DNA from: Magnetospirillum sp.
GTDB lineage: Bacteria; Pseudomonadota; Alphaproteobacteria; CACIAM-22H2
Direction: 5' to 3'
DNA: 64,000 bases
NCBI GenBank assembly: GCA_027532905.1
Contig: JAPZUA010000001.1
Coordinates: 1,175,950-1,239,949 of the forward strand
The position numbers and the translations under genes are program-made. How positions within the stretch are numbered: the stretch's first letter is position 1; each line of letters begins with the position of its first letter. The notes under the pieces are model-generated. The model had not been told where the DNA came from. It did not search any database and saw only the letters and a list, made by a program, of their open reading frames with translations. Shown here piece after piece: positions 51,380-62,310 of the stretch.

Positions 51380-52149
51380 TCGTCGGGCTGATGGGTGCCG
51401 GGCGCACCCCAATTGAGATGCTGGCCGCCGTCGAGTGCGATCATCTGGCCCGTGACCGAGCGCGCGGCGACGAGGAAGCGCACGGCGGCGCACACCTCGT
51501 CGAGCGCGGGCGCGCGGCGCAGCGGCACGCTCGCCACTTGGCGCGCGAACTGCGCGGGGTCTTGGCGGATATTCGCAAGCGTGGGCCCCGGACCGATCGC
51601 GTTGACGCGGATGCGCGGGGCAAGTGCGAGTGCGAGCGTCTGCGTCAGCGTCCACAGGCCCGCTTTCGACAATGTGTAGGTCGTGAAATGCGGCGTGAGA
51701 TTCCACACACGCTGGTCGATCAGATTGACCGCGACCCCTTCGGCATCCGCCGGCAGATGGCGCGCCATTTCCTGGATCAGCACGAAGGGCGCGCGCAGAT
51801 TGGCCTCCATATGCATGTCCCAGCTGGCGCGCGTCGCGTCGTCGATTTCGTCGCGCTCGAAGGTCGAGGCGTTGTTGACGAGCACGCCGATGGGCCCGAG
51901 GGCGGCATGCGCTTCGGCTGCCAGCTGCTGCACCTGCGCTTCGCTTGCGAGATCGGCTTTGAACGCAAAAGCGCGACCGCCGTCGGCGGCAATCTCGGCG
52001 ACCAGCGCCTGTGCGTCGTCGTGCGACTGCGCGTAGTGGATGCCGACGGCAAAACCCTGGCGCGCGAGATCGCGAGCGATGGCGCGGCCGATGCGTTTGG
52101 CAGCCCCCGTGACGAGGGCGGTGCGCGGCAGATTGGGGGGCAGGGTCAT
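51376..52149 (-). CDS. Short-chain dehydrogenase (FolM/pteridine-reductase-like)
   Basis: 257 residues. Cofactor motif TGAAKRIGRAIA near 15-26 with an arginine typical of NADPH-preferring pteridine reductases, NNAS near 95, and the catalytic YTLSK near 158-162. The linkage to folB, with overlapping starts and stops, supports a role in dihydromonapterin or dihydrofolate reduction, as for FolM. A generic SDR cannot be excluded. Confidence 0.85.
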   Translation of the reverse strand: MTLPPNLPRTALVTGAAKRIGRAIARDLARQGFAVGIHYAQSHDDAQALVAEIAADGGRAFAFKADLASEAQVQQLAAEAHAALGPIGVLVNNASTFERDEIDDATRASWDMHMEANLRAPFVLIQEMARHLPADAEGVAVNLIDQRVWNLTPHFTTYTLSKAGLWTLTQTLALALAPRIRVNAIGPGPTLANIRQDPAQFARQVASVPLRRAPALDEVCAAVRFLVAARSVTGQMIALDGGQHLNWGAPGTHQPDE

Positions 52150-53348
52150 GACGCTCCGATACCCTTCGTGCGCGCCGCACGCAACAGCGCCGTGCCGAAG
52201 ACCGCCGGGGCGAGAGCAGCGATCACATAGGCGAGCGCGTAGGAGTCGCTGAGCAGCACGATGGACGCGAAAAAGCTCGGCACGATTGCGACACCGCCGA
52301 AGGTGAAGAGGCCGATGGCACCCGTGGCTTCGCCCACGCGGTCGGCCGGAGCGATGCGCGCGACCTCGCCCAAATAGACGCCGTTCCACGACATTGCGGT
52401 GGCGCCGAACAACATGCAGGCGAGCAGCAACACGGGATAGCTCAGGGTCGGCGCGGCCATGCCCACAAATGCGCCGAGGGCCGCCATCGCGAGCCCCAGC
52501 ATCCCGAGCACGCGGTCGGGCCGGCCGCTTTTGTCGGCAACCAACCCCCACACGACGCGGCAGACAACGCCCGCAGCTTGAGCCGCCGCAAGCACGCCTG
52601 CCGCCGCGACGAGGTCGAGGGCGGTGTCGTGCACGAGAAACGCCACGAGAAAGCCTGCAAGCGAGCCCTGCAACCCCGAAAACGCCGCCGACGCGAGACC
52701 CAAGCGCCGCAGCTCTTTGACGGCCCACAGTCGCTGCAAAGGTTCGACGAACTGGCTGCGCAGCGAAAAGGTTGGCCGCGATATCGTGCGGCCGCTCGCG
52801 AATTGCTCTCGCCACGGCGTCAGCGCAAGCGCTGCCGCGAACAGCACGCATGCCGCAACCACGGCCGCCCCGCGCCAGCCCAAGGCCAGGGCGAGCGGCG
52901 GCATGCTCAATGCCGCCAGCATGAAGCCGCCGGGCACACCCGTCTGCTTCAGCGAAAACACGAGGTTGCGGTTGGCGGTCTGCGTGTTGCCCACGAGAAT
53001 CGCCGACGAGGCCGGCGTCGTCGGCCCCAAGCTGATGCCGCACGCGACGGCCGCAAGGGCCACGCTCCACGGCGTGCCGATCGCCAGCAGCAACTGGCCG
53101 GCGGCACCGCTGCACAACGTCACCTGCATCGTGCCGAGGGCGCCCAAACGCTGGATGAGGCCGCCGCTGGCCAAGCCCGCTACCGCCGCAACAGCGTAGA
53201 GGGCGGCCACGTAGTAGCCCACGCCCGCCGTCGGCATGCCGAGATCGGGACCGACCAACGGCACAAGGACGGCAACCGTGAGGCTGGCCCCACTCACCAA
53301 AATTTGCACACACAGCGTCAGGAAAAGCGGCAGCCAGAACGCGTTCAC
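52146..53348 (-). CDS. Major facilitator superfamily transporter
   Basis: 400 residues with about 12 hydrophobic segments and a central cytoplasmic loop. The start is a GTG at 53348 that overlaps the uvrB stop (GTGA), and its own stop overlaps the SDR start. It resembles CynX/NarK-like or sugar-proton transporters, but the substrate is not identifiable. Its presence between uvrB and a pteridine gene pair suggests a passenger in a repair/folate operon. Confidence 0.87.
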   Translation of the reverse strand: MNAFWLPLFLTLCVQILVSGASLTVAVLVPLVGPDLGMPTAGVGYYVAALYAVAAVAGLASGGLIQRLGALGTMQVTLCSGAAGQLLLAIGTPWSVALAAVACGISLGPTTPASSAILVGNTQTANRNLVFSLKQTGVPGGFMLAALSMPPLALALGWRGAAVVAACVLFAAALALTPWREQFASGRTISRPTFSLRSQFVEPLQRLWAVKELRRLGLASAAFSGLQGSLAGFLVAFLVHDTALDLVAAAGVLAAAQAAGVVCRVVWGLVADKSGRPDRVLGMLGLAMAALGAFVGMAAPTLSYPVLLLACMLFGATAMSWNGVYLGEVARIAPADRVGEATGAIGLFTFGGVAIVPSFFASIVLLSDSYALAYVIAALAPAVFGTALLRAARTKGIGAS

Positions 53349-55555
53349 TTGCGCGCACCGCCCGGCGGGGGACGGCGCGCGCGCCCTTTGCGCGAATTGA
53401 CCGCACCGCCGGTCGAGCGCGGGCGCGGCCGGTCGGGGCCCGATTGGTAGCCGGCTTGCGCGCCCTCGCCCACGCCGCCCGGCATTTCGAGTTCGATCGA
53501 TTCGAGCCGTTTGATTTCGTCGCGCAGGCGGGCTGCTTCTTCGAATTCGAGATTGGCCGCCGCCTCGCGCATGCGCGTCTCGAGGCCCGTGATGTGGCTG
53601 CGCAGATTGTGGCCGACGAGATGTTGGGTCCCCTCGTCGCCGGTGCCGACAGTCACGCGGTCGCGCTCGTACACGCTGCCCAGAATATCGCCGATCTGCT
53701 TGCGGATCGTCTCGGGCGTGATGCCGTGTTCGAGGTTGTAGGCGACCTGCTTGGTGCGCCGCCGGTCGGTTTCGGCCAAGGCCGCTTCCATCGAATCGGT
53801 CCGCTTGTCGGCATAGAGGATCACGCGCCCGTCGACGTTGCGCGCAGCCCGGCCGATCGTTTGAATAAGGGACGTGCGCGAGCGCAGATAGCCTTCCTTG
53901 TCGGCATCGAGAATCGCCACGAGCGCGCATTCGGGAATGTCGAGCCCTTCGCGCAGCAGATTGATGCCGATCAGCGCGTCGAACGCGCCGAGCCGCAGAT
54001 CGCGGATGATCTCGATGCGCTCAAGCGTCTCGACGTCCGAGTGCATGTAGCGCACGCGCACGCCGTTTTCGTGCAGATATTCGGTGAGGTCCTCGGCCAT
54101 GCGCTTGGTCAGCGTCGTCACGAGGGCCCGCTGGCCCTTCTTCGCGACGGCTTTAAGTTCGCCCAAGAGATCGTCGACCTGGCGCTCGGTCGGGCGGATT
54201 TCGACCGGCGGATCGACGAGGCCCGTCGGCCGGATCACCTGTTCGACGAACACGCCCTTGGTGCGCTCGAGCTCCCAATTGCCGGGGGTTGCCGAGACGA
54301 ACACGGTCTGCGGGCGCATCGCGTCCCATTCTTCGAATTTGAGCGGGCGGTTGTCGATGCAGGACGGCAGGCGGAAGCCGTATTCTGCCAAGGTCGACTT
54401 GCGCATGTAGTCGCCTTTGTACATACCGCCGATCTGCGGCACCATCACGTGGCTTTCGTCGCAGATCAGCACCGCGTTTTTGGGCAGATATTCGAACAGA
54501 GTCGGCGGCGCCGCCCCAGGCGGGCGGCCCGTGAGATAGCGCGAATAGTTTTCGATACCGGCGCACGAGCCTGTGGCCGCCATCATCTCGATGTCGAACG
54601 TCGTGCGCTGCTCGAGGCGCTGGGCTTCGAGCAATTTGCCGCCGGCGTTGAGCTCGGCCAGGCGCAGCTTGAGATCGGTTTTGATCTGCGAGATCGCCTG
54701 TTCGAGCGTGGGCTGCGGCGTCACATAGTGCGAATTGGCGTAAAGCTTGGCCGTGGCGAGGGTCGCCTTCTTCTCGCCCGTCAGCGGATCGAATTCGAAG
54801 ATCGCCTCGATCTCGTCGCCGAACAGCGACACGCGCCACGCGCGGTCCTCACAGTGCGCCGGGAAAATTTCGACCGCGTCGCCGCGCGCGCGGAACGTGC
54901 CGCGCTGGAAGGCGGCTTCGTTGCGCTTGTAGTGCAGCTTCACGAGCTCGCGCAGCAGCGCGTTGCGGTCCATGCGCTGGCCGGTCTTCAGCGTCAGCGT
55001 CATCGAGGAATAGGTCTCGACCGAGCCGATGCCGTAGATGCAGCTGACCGACGCCACGATGATCGTGTCCTGGCGCTCGAGCAGGGCACGCGTCGCCGAA
55101 TGGCGCATGCGGTCGATCTGCTCGTTGATCGAGCTTTCCTTCTCGATATAGGTGTCCGAGCGCGGCACGTAGGCTTCGGGCTGGTAGTAATCGTAATAGC
55201 TGACGAAATATTCGACCGCGTTGTTGGGGAAGAACGACTTCATCTCGCCGTAGAGCTGCGCGGCGAGCGTCTTGTTCGGCGCGAGCACGAGTGCGGGGCG
55301 CTGCAGATTCTGGATCACATGCGCCATCGTGAAGGTCTTGCCTGAGCCCGTGACGCCGAGCAGCACCTGGTCCTTCTCGCCGCGCTGCAGACCTTGGGTG
55401 ATCTCCGCGATCGCCGCCGGCTGGTCGCCGGCCGGCACATAGTCCGAGACGACCGCCAGCCGCTCGGGCGGATGCGCATCCGGATCGACCGCCAGCGGCG
55501 GGGCCGGATTCTGCAGCGCATCGGGCAAGGGAGCGGAAATTTTGGGAAGAGCCAT
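53345..55555 (-). CDS. uvrB: Excinuclease ABC subunit B
   Basis: 736 residues. Helicase motif [14 protein letters not shown], the DNA-inserting beta-hairpin region [20 protein letters not shown], motif II-type DESHV, motif VI region [14 protein letters not shown], and a C-terminal UVR motif ([17 protein letters not shown]). An extra Arg/Pro/Gly-rich tail of about 50 residues follows. It verifies damage and recruits UvrC. No LexA-type direct repeat is visible upstream. Confidence 0.95.
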   Translation of the reverse strand: MALPKISAPLPDALQNPAPPLAVDPDAHPPERLAVVSDYVPAGDQPAAIAEITQGLQRGEKDQVLLGVTGSGKTFTMAHVIQNLQRPALVLAPNKTLAAQLYGEMKSFFPNNAVEYFVSYYDYYQPEAYVPRSDTYIEKESSINEQIDRMRHSATRALLERQDTIIVASVSCIYGIGSVETYSSMTLTLKTGQRMDRNALLRELVKLHYKRNEAAFQRGTFRARGDAVEIFPAHCEDRAWRVSLFGDEIEAIFEFDPLTGEKKATLATAKLYANSHYVTPQPTLEQAISQIKTDLKLRLAELNAGGKLLEAQRLEQRTTFDIEMMAATGSCAGIENYSRYLTGRPPGAAPPTLFEYLPKNAVLICDESHVMVPQIGGMYKGDYMRKSTLAEYGFRLPSCIDNRPLKFEEWDAMRPQTVFVSATPGNWELERTKGVFVEQVIRPTGLVDPPVEIRPTERQVDDLLGELKAVAKKGQRALVTTLTKRMAEDLTEYLHENGVRVRYMHSDVETLERIEIIRDLRLGAFDALIGINLLREGLDIPECALVAILDADKEGYLRSRTSLIQTIGRAARNVDGRVILYADKRTDSMEAALAETDRRRTKQVAYNLEHGITPETIRKQIGDILGSVYERDRVTVGTGDEGTQHLVGHNLRSHITGLETRMREAAANLEFEEAARLRDEIKRLESIELEMPGGVGEGAQAGYQSGPDRPRPRSTGGAVNSRKGRARRPPPGGARK

Positions 55556-55614
55556 GACGCGCGCACTCTAGCGCGTTGCCAACCCCCGTCAACGCGCGCG
55601 AATGGCGCGCGCAC

Positions 55615-56595
55615 TCAGGCGAACGTCACCACCACATTGCCGACCGTCTGGCCGATTTCGACGGCTTCGTGCGCGCGCGCGATGTCGGCAAGCGCGAAAC
55701 GTTTGGCGATGCGCGTTTTTAGATGGCCCATGGCGACGCGCGAATTCACGTAGGCGCAGCCGTCGCGGCGCTGGGGCGGCGACAATTCGTACATGATAAA
55801 ACATGCGAAGGTCAGGTTCTTGGCGATCGACGGCATGAAGGGCAGCTGGAACTCCGGCTTGCCCGAGCCGTAGATCGCGGCAAGCCCGCCGGGCTTCAGC
55901 GACGCGACCGTCGCGGCCGCATTGGCCGCAATATCCATGTCGATCACGCGGTCGACACCTTCGCCGCCGGTGAGCTCGCGCACCCGTGCGGCCACGTCTT
56001 CGCGGCGATAGTCGATGGTTGCGTCCGCCCCCGCCTCCTTGGCGATCGCGGCTTTTTCGGGCGAGGAGACGGTCGCGTAGACAATCGCCCCTTCGTATTT
56101 CGCCATTTGGATGGCGGCATGGCCGACAGCACCCGCCCCGCCCGTCACCAGCACGCGGCGCTGCGAGACGCCGCCATTCATCGTGACGGCGCGCCACGCG
56201 GTCAAAGCCGGGATGCCGAGACAGGCCCCGGTGTCGAAATCCGCATTGCTCGGCAAAGCCGGGGCAAGTTCGGCCGGCACGCAGACATAGTCGGCGGCCG
56301 TGCCGTCGGCGCGCTGCCATTGCGCATTGAACACCCACACGCGTGCACCGATGCGCGCCGGATCCACGTTCGGCCCCACCGCATCGATGATGCCGGCCCC
56401 GTCCGAATGCGGGATCACGCGCGGATAGACGGCGTTGCGCGACGCGACCGCGCGCGCTTTGACGTCGGACGGGTTCACGCCCGAGGCGGCAAGCTTCACC
56501 CGCACCTCGCCCGGCCCCGGAATGGGATCTGGCAAGACGGCCAGCGACAGCACTTCGGCCGCCGGCCCGAACGACGAATAGATCGCAGCGCGCAT
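55615..56595 (-). CDS. Zinc-independent MDR / quinone oxidoreductase
   Basis: 326 residues. N-terminal GroES-like domain (GEVRVKLAASGVNPSDVKAR) and Rossmann domain (VTGGAGAVGHAAIQMAKYEG). No structural zinc cysteines are seen, so it falls with QOR-type enzymes using NADPH. Stand-alone on the minus strand. Reduces quinones or enones, by family. Confidence 0.9.
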   Translation of the reverse strand: MRAAIYSSFGPAAEVLSLAVLPDPIPGPGEVRVKLAASGVNPSDVKARAVASRNAVYPRVIPHSDGAGIIDAVGPNVDPARIGARVWVFNAQWQRADGTAADYVCVPAELAPALPSNADFDTGACLGIPALTAWRAVTMNGGVSQRRVLVTGGAGAVGHAAIQMAKYEGAIVYATVSSPEKAAIAKEAGADATIDYRREDVAARVRELTGGEGVDRVIDMDIAANAAATVASLKPGGLAAIYGSGKPEFQLPFMPSIAKNLTFACFIMYELSPPQRRDGCAYVNSRVAMGHLKTRIAKRFALADIARAHEAVEIGQTVGNVVVTFA

Positions 56596-56646
56596 GTCTC
56601 TTTCCCCCCGCCTTTCGCTATGGGCGAATCGAAGCGAGGGACGAGC

Positions 56647-57000
56647 TTAGCGGTTTCGCGCTTGCCACGCGCGCATTTGGGCGATCTCCCGCTCCTGGTC
56701 GCGGATGATGCCCTCGGCCAGCGTGCGGATCTCGGGATCGGATCCGTGCTGGATCACGATGCGCGCCATTGCGACGGCACCCTCGTGGTGCGCAATCATG
56801 CCGGCCACAAAATCTTTGTCGGCATTGCCGCTGTAGCGGATGTCCATGTCCTTGTGCATTTTGTCGTTCGCGGCACGGTAGGCGCGCGTTGCGGGCGAAT
56901 CGTTGGCCGAGCCGCCGCGGTGGCCTGCGTGCTGAGCCACTGCGGGGCCGCCGACGAGAAGTGCCGCCACGAGGGCGACAAATGTGCTTCTGCGAATCAT
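56647..57000 (-). CDS. Exported DUF305 protein
   Basis: 117 residues. A signal peptide ([19 protein letters not shown]) precedes a DUF305 ferritin-like four-helix unit with [20 protein letters not shown], where family members often have a PHH metal-site motif. DUF305 proteins frequently accompany copper or metal resistance. The gene is divergent from aatA. Probably periplasmic; metal-related role inferred only. Confidence 0.85.
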   Translation of the reverse strand: MIRRSTFVALVAALLVGGPAVAQHAGHRGGSANDSPATRAYRAANDKMHKDMDIRYSGNADKDFVAGMIAHHEGAVAMARIVIQHGSDPEIRTLAEGIIRDQEREIAQMRAWQARNR

Positions 57001-57054
57001 TGCGTTTGGGTCTCCTTCGAAAAGACACGCGATTGTGCGCGGACAATGTTTTAG

Positions 57055-58359
<1,305 letters not shown>

Positions 58360-58388
58360 GCGCCGTTCGGGCGGGGGAGAGATAACGC

Positions 58389-59318
58389 GTGAAAATCGTA
58401 TTCGTCGGGGCCGGCGGGGTTGGCGGCTATTTTGGTGCGCGCCTTGCCGCCGCCGGTGCCGACGTAGCGCTGATCGCGCGCGGGCCGCATCTTGCGGCCA
58501 TTCGCGGCCAGGGCCTGGCGGTCGAATCCGCACTCGGCAATCTGCGCCAGAAAATCCGCGCCGAGGCCGATCCCGCCGCCATCGGCCCGGTCGATCTCGT
58601 GCTGCTGGCCGTCAAATTGTGGGACGTCGAAAGCACCATCGAGCATATCCGCCCCTTGATGGGGCCGACGACGCACGTGGTATCGCTGCAAAACGGCATC
58701 GATTCACCGAAGATGCTGGCGGCGGCCTTCGGGTCGGCGCAGGTCCTCGGCGGCGTTGCGCATATCGCAACGACGATCGCTGGGCCCGGCACCATTCGCC
58801 ATACCGGCACGCTCGCGCGTCTCACGATCGGCGCCTTCGGCAATCCGCAGCACGAGAAAGCCGCCGCCTTCGTTGCGGCCGCAAAGGCTGCCGGCATCGA
58901 CGCCGTGCTGAGCCCCGACATTGCGCGCGCGATCTGGGAGAAGTTCGTCTTCCTCTCGGCCTTCTCTGCGATCACGGCGGCCTCAAGGCTCGCCAAGGGC
59001 GTGTTGTGGCGCGATGCGGCCGCACGCGGTCTCTACGAAACCTTGGTGCGCGAAGCGGTCACCGTGGCGCGCGCCGAGAAGATCGACTTGGCACCCGACC
59101 AAGTCGAAAAAACCGTGGCGCAAGCAGCCGCCTTGCCGGACGGCATGAAGGCCTCGATGCTGCACGACCTCGAACGTGGCGCGAAACTCGAGCTGCCGTG
59201 GCTGTCGGGGGCGGTCGTGCGCATGGCAAACGCGCACGGGCTCGCCGCCCCGTCGCATGCCGCCATCGTCGGCCTGCTGCAGCCGTTCGCGCAAGGCACG
59301 CCGCATGTTCATTCGTGA
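58389..59318 (+). CDS. panE: 2-dehydropantoate 2-reductase family protein
   Basis: 309 residues. Rossmann motif VGAGGVGGYFGARL near residues 5-18, the catalytic lysine in AIWEKFVFLSAFSA, and the conserved PSMLHDLERG-like KASMLHDLERGAKLELPWLSG. Starts with GTG. It reduces ketopantoate with NADPH for pantothenate synthesis, though non-pantothenate paralogues are common. The stop overlaps the following ABC transporter start by 14 bases. Confidence 0.87.
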   Translation: MKIVFVGAGGVGGYFGARLAAAGADVALIARGPHLAAIRGQGLAVESALGNLRQKIRAEADPAAIGPVDLVLLAVKLWDVESTIEHIRPLMGPTTHVVSLQNGIDSPKMLAAAFGSAQVLGGVAHIATTIAGPGTIRHTGTLARLTIGAFGNPQHEKAAAFVAAAKAAGIDAVLSPDIARAIWEKFVFLSAFSAITAASRLAKGVLWRDAAARGLYETLVREAVTVARAEKIDLAPDQVEKTVAQAAALPDGMKASMLHDLERGAKLELPWLSGAVVRMANAHGLAAPSHAAIVGLLQPFAQGTPHVHS

Positions 59319-61008
59319 AATCGACACGCTGCTGAAGAAGCACGATCCGCGCTGGCGGTTCGCTCTCTTTCTGATTTTTCTGATCGCCTGCGTGCAGTCC
59401 GTCGCCATCGTGGCGCGGCCCTTGCCGATCAACGCGCTGATCGACGGTGCCAAGCCGCAAAGCTGGTGGGGCGCCATCGAGGCCGCCCTTGTCGGCGACG
59501 GCAACCGCATCTGGTTCTACGTCATTGTGATCTTCGCGATCGAAGTCCTCGTCTTTTGCTTTTTCCTTTTGTCCGAGTATCGCACCTCGGCCCTGTCCGA
59601 GCGCATCATCCGCTCGATCCGCGGCTCGATAGCGCTCAACCTGCTGCGCGGCCCCTATGCGCGCCTGTCGAAGTTGGGGGCCGGCGGCGTGCTGGCCGCC
59701 GCTGCGGGCGATCTCGAAGCCGTGCAGCGCCTGCTGCGCGAAGCGCTCGTGCATGCCGGCGTGGCCGTGCTGCAGATTTCGCTGATGCTCGTCGTGATCT
59801 TTTTCGTGGAGAGCTGGCTCTTTTACATCTTGGTCGTCGAGATCGCGTTGCTGGCGGGCGGCATTGCGATCTACGCCAATTGGCGCAAGCAGCGCTATCT
59901 GACCAAAATGGGCCTCGACCAGGGCTATCTCGGCTATCTCGCCGCCCTCTACCAGAAGAATCTCGATCTGCGCTTCACCGGCCTCGGGGCCATCTATCTC
60001 GTGCGGCTTCTGTCGGGCGCGCGGCGCTTGATGCGCATCAATCTGCTGCTGTGGCGCCGCCATGCGCTCTATCACGGGCTCGTTGAGTTCGTGATCGGCA
60101 TGTCGGCGGCCGTGTGCTTGGTGCTGCTGTTCGTGACGTCGGAAGGCGGGCCGCCGCCCATCGGCAAGTTCCTGATCTTCGCCTACTACACGATGCTGAT
60201 CTTCCCGAATCTGAGCCGCATCGGCGAAGCTTGGCCGATGATCAACGACGCGCGGCTGGCTTTGAAGCGCATCTCGGCCTCGACCGACGGGCTCGACGCC
60301 GTCCTCGCCGACAAGGCGCAGCGCCCGGCCGCCTCGTTCGGCGAGATCCGCTTCGAAGAAGTCGGGCTCGTGTCCGAGCGCGGCGAAACACTGCTGCATC
60401 CTTTTTCGTTTTCGATCCGGGCGGGCGACAAGATCGGTCTGTTCGGCGACTCAGGGGCGGGCAAAACCACGCTGATCTTCATGCTGCTCGGCATGCACCG
60501 ACCGTCGTCGGGCCGCGTCACCGTCGACGGGCGCGACGTGACGTCGCTGAGCCTCACCGACCGCAAGCGGCTGTTCTTCTTCGCGCGTGCTGCGACCGCG
60601 TTCGTGGCGGGCGACGTCGAAGACAACGTGGCCATCTTCCGCCACCTGTCGGAAGACCTTTGGCAGCAGACGCTTGAGCGCGTGCGCATGGACAAGCGCA
60701 TCGAAGCCGAGCCCGAGCGGCGCAAAGCCTCCGTCGGCGACAAGGGCGAGCCGTTTTCGGGCGGCGAGCAGCAGCGCTTGGCGTTTGCGCGCGCATTGCT
60801 CACCGATTCGCCGTGCCTGATCCTCGACGAAACCTTGGCTTCGCTCGACGAAGACACCGAGATGTTCATGCTCGGCCGCCTGCTCGCCGATTTCCCGGAA
60901 AAGACCCTGATCTGCGTGTCGCACCGCAAGCAGGTCGCAACCTTGTTCGACCGCCGCATCGAAGTGAAGCGCGGCGGCTTCGTTCGCATGATTGAGGAGC
61001 CGAAATGA
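59305..61008 (+). CDS. ABC transporter with fused membrane and ATPase domains
   Basis: 567 residues. Six-helix membrane domain in about residues 15-300, then a nucleotide-binding domain with Walker A GDSGAGKTT, signature FSGGEQQRLAFARA and Walker B CLILDETLASLD. The Q-loop region is degenerate (LFFFARAATAFVAGD where a glutamine is usual), an oddity. Exporter-type half-transporter, probably a homodimer. It starts inside the panE gene and overlaps the next gene by 4 bases. The cargo is unknown. Confidence 0.87.
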   Translation: MFIREIDTLLKKHDPRWRFALFLIFLIACVQSVAIVARPLPINALIDGAKPQSWWGAIEAALVGDGNRIWFYVIVIFAIEVLVFCFFLLSEYRTSALSERIIRSIRGSIALNLLRGPYARLSKLGAGGVLAAAAGDLEAVQRLLREALVHAGVAVLQISLMLVVIFFVESWLFYILVVEIALLAGGIAIYANWRKQRYLTKMGLDQGYLGYLAALYQKNLDLRFTGLGAIYLVRLLSGARRLMRINLLLWRRHALYHGLVEFVIGMSAAVCLVLLFVTSEGGPPPIGKFLIFAYYTMLIFPNLSRIGEAWPMINDARLALKRISASTDGLDAVLADKAQRPAASFGEIRFEEVGLVSERGETLLHPFSFSIRAGDKIGLFGDSGAGKTTLIFMLLGMHRPSSGRVTVDGRDVTSLSLTDRKRLFFFARAATAFVAGDVEDNVAIFRHLSEDLWQQTLERVRMDKRIEAEPERRKASVGDKGEPFSGGEQQRLAFARALLTDSPCLILDETLASLDEDTEMFMLGRLLADFPEKTLICVSHRKQVATLFDRRIEVKRGGFVRMIEEPK

Positions 61009-61772
61009 CCGCCGCATTCGACGCAAAAGCCTGCGCCGCCGCTTTGTTTGAGGCCCGCAAGGCCGCCCGCAAGATCGATTGGCCGACGACCGGCCCGCAA
61101 ACGCCGGCCGACGCCTATACGGTGCAAGCGGCCCTGGCCGAGCTTTCCGGCGGCGCCGTGCCGGGCTGGAAGGTCGGCAATCTCACGGCCGCGCAACAGG
61201 AAAAATCAAAGATTCCCAGCGTCACCACGGGCGCGTTGCTGGCGCCGTGGTTCGGGCCAAGCCCCGTGCGCTGGCGGCTTGCCGATTTCCTCGTTCCCAA
61301 GCTCGAATGCGAATTCGCGTTTTCGCTTGGGATGGATTTGCCGAAGCGCGAGCAGCCCTATTCGCGCGACGAGGTCGCGGCCGCCGTCGCCGCCTTGCAT
61401 CCCGCGATCGAGATTTTCGACACGCGGCTTGCCGTATCCTCGCCGATCGGCGGGTTGGCCGATTGCATGGCAAGCGGCGGCTTCACTTACGGGCCCGGAT
61501 TTGCCGATTGGAAAAAGCTCGATCTCGGCAAACACACGATGACGCTCGCCCTCGACGGTACGGAAGTGGCGAAGGGTAGCGGGGCCGAAATTCTCGGCGA
61601 TCCGTTTGCAGCCCTCGTGCTGATGGCGAACAATCCGCCCTCGTGGAACGCCTTGCGCAAAGGCGCGATCGTGACGACGGGTTCGTGTATCGTGCCGTAT
61701 CTGGCGTCCAAAACAGGCACTTACACGGCCGATTTTGGCGTGCTGGGCAAAGTCGAAATCGCAATGGTTTAG
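61005..61772 (+). CDS. 2-keto-4-pentenoate hydratase / fumarylacetoacetate hydrolase-fold protein
   Basis: 255 residues, FAH-fold, with GWKVGNLTAAQQ, PKLECEFAFSLGMDLP (metal-site glutamates) and AIEIFDTRL. It matches the MhpD/HpcG hydratase group that hydrates 2-hydroxypenta-2,4-dienoates after meta ring cleavage. No other ring-cleavage gene is adjacent; it overlaps the ABC transporter gene by 4 bases, so the substrate is unclear. Confidence 0.85.
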   Translation: MTAAFDAKACAAALFEARKAARKIDWPTTGPQTPADAYTVQAALAELSGGAVPGWKVGNLTAAQQEKSKIPSVTTGALLAPWFGPSPVRWRLADFLVPKLECEFAFSLGMDLPKREQPYSRDEVAAAVAALHPAIEIFDTRLAVSSPIGGLADCMASGGFTYGPGFADWKKLDLGKHTMTLALDGTEVAKGSGAEILGDPFAALVLMANNPPSWNALRKGAIVTTGSCIVPYLASKTGTYTADFGVLGKVEIAMV

Positions 61773-61778
61773 AGCTTC

Positions 61779-61807
61779 TTGACAGTATTTTAGAATTATT
61801 CTAATCT
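61779..61807 (+). promoter_or_regulatory. dps promoter with an Irr-type iron control box
   Basis: TTGACA (61779-61784), exactly 17 bases, TAATCT (61802-61807). Inside and overlapping the -10 lies TTTAGAA-TTA-TTCTAAT (61789-61805), 13 of 14 positions of the Irr/ICE pattern TTTAGAA-N3-TTCTAAA. Its core TTAGAATTATTCTAA is a perfect palindrome. Binding here would block RNA polymerase, giving iron-dependent control of dps. Confidence 0.75.
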
Positions 61808-61828
61808 CCAAATCGAAGGAGAAGACCC

Positions 61829-62296
61829 ATGAAAGTCGATATCGGCCTCAAAGAAAACGCGCGCAAGACCGCTGCCGAAGCCCTCGGCCGCGTGCTGGCG
61901 AGCAGCTACATGCTCTACGTGAAAACGCAGAGCTTCCACTGGAACGTCGAAGGGCCGTTCTTCGCACTCCTGCATGCGCAATTCGGTTCGCAGTACGAAG
62001 CCTTGGGCGACGCGATCGACGAAATCGCCGAACGCATCCGCGCCCTCGGGTTTGCCGCCCCCGGCAGCTTGACGCAGTTCAAGAAACTGTCGGCGGTCGA
62101 AGAGCAGACAGGCACGCCGAAGGCCGAGAAGATGATCGCCGAACTGTTGGCCGACCACGAGACCTTGGCCAAGCTCGCGCGCGAGACCAAAGACATCGTC
62201 GAGCGCGTCGGCGACGCGGAGTCGGGCGATCTCATGGTCGAACGCATGACCGAACACGGCAAAACCGCCTGGATGCTGCGCGCCCAGCTCGCCTGA
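61829..62296 (+). CDS. dps: Dps-family ferritin-like DNA-protection protein
   Basis: 155 residues. The Dps ferroxidase signature is TQSFHWNVEGPFFALLHAQF plus DAIDEIAERIRALG, with His, Asp and Glu at the inter-subunit site. It stores iron with hydrogen peroxide as oxidant and protects DNA. AAGGAGAAG lies before the ATG. Its promoter carries the Irr-type box, fitting iron-responsive expression. Confidence 0.93.
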   Translation: MKVDIGLKENARKTAAEALGRVLASSYMLYVKTQSFHWNVEGPFFALLHAQFGSQYEALGDAIDEIAERIRALGFAAPGSLTQFKKLSAVEEQTGTPKAEKMIAELLADHETLAKLARETKDIVERVGDAESGDLMVERMTEHGKTAWMLRAQLA

Positions 62297-62310
62297 GCTT
62301 TCGGGCTCAG
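62293..62310. terminator. Shared hairpin between dps and pyk
   Basis: CTGAGC-TTTCGG-GCTCAG overlaps both stop codons of the convergent genes. The stem is only 6 bp and lacks a long T-run, so it could serve as a weak two-way terminator. Confidence 0.4.

Noticed and set aside
53444-55345. Plus-strand frame of over 600 codons opposite uvrB
   Set aside because: UvrB motifs are complete on the minus strand; the other frame is compositionally antisense.
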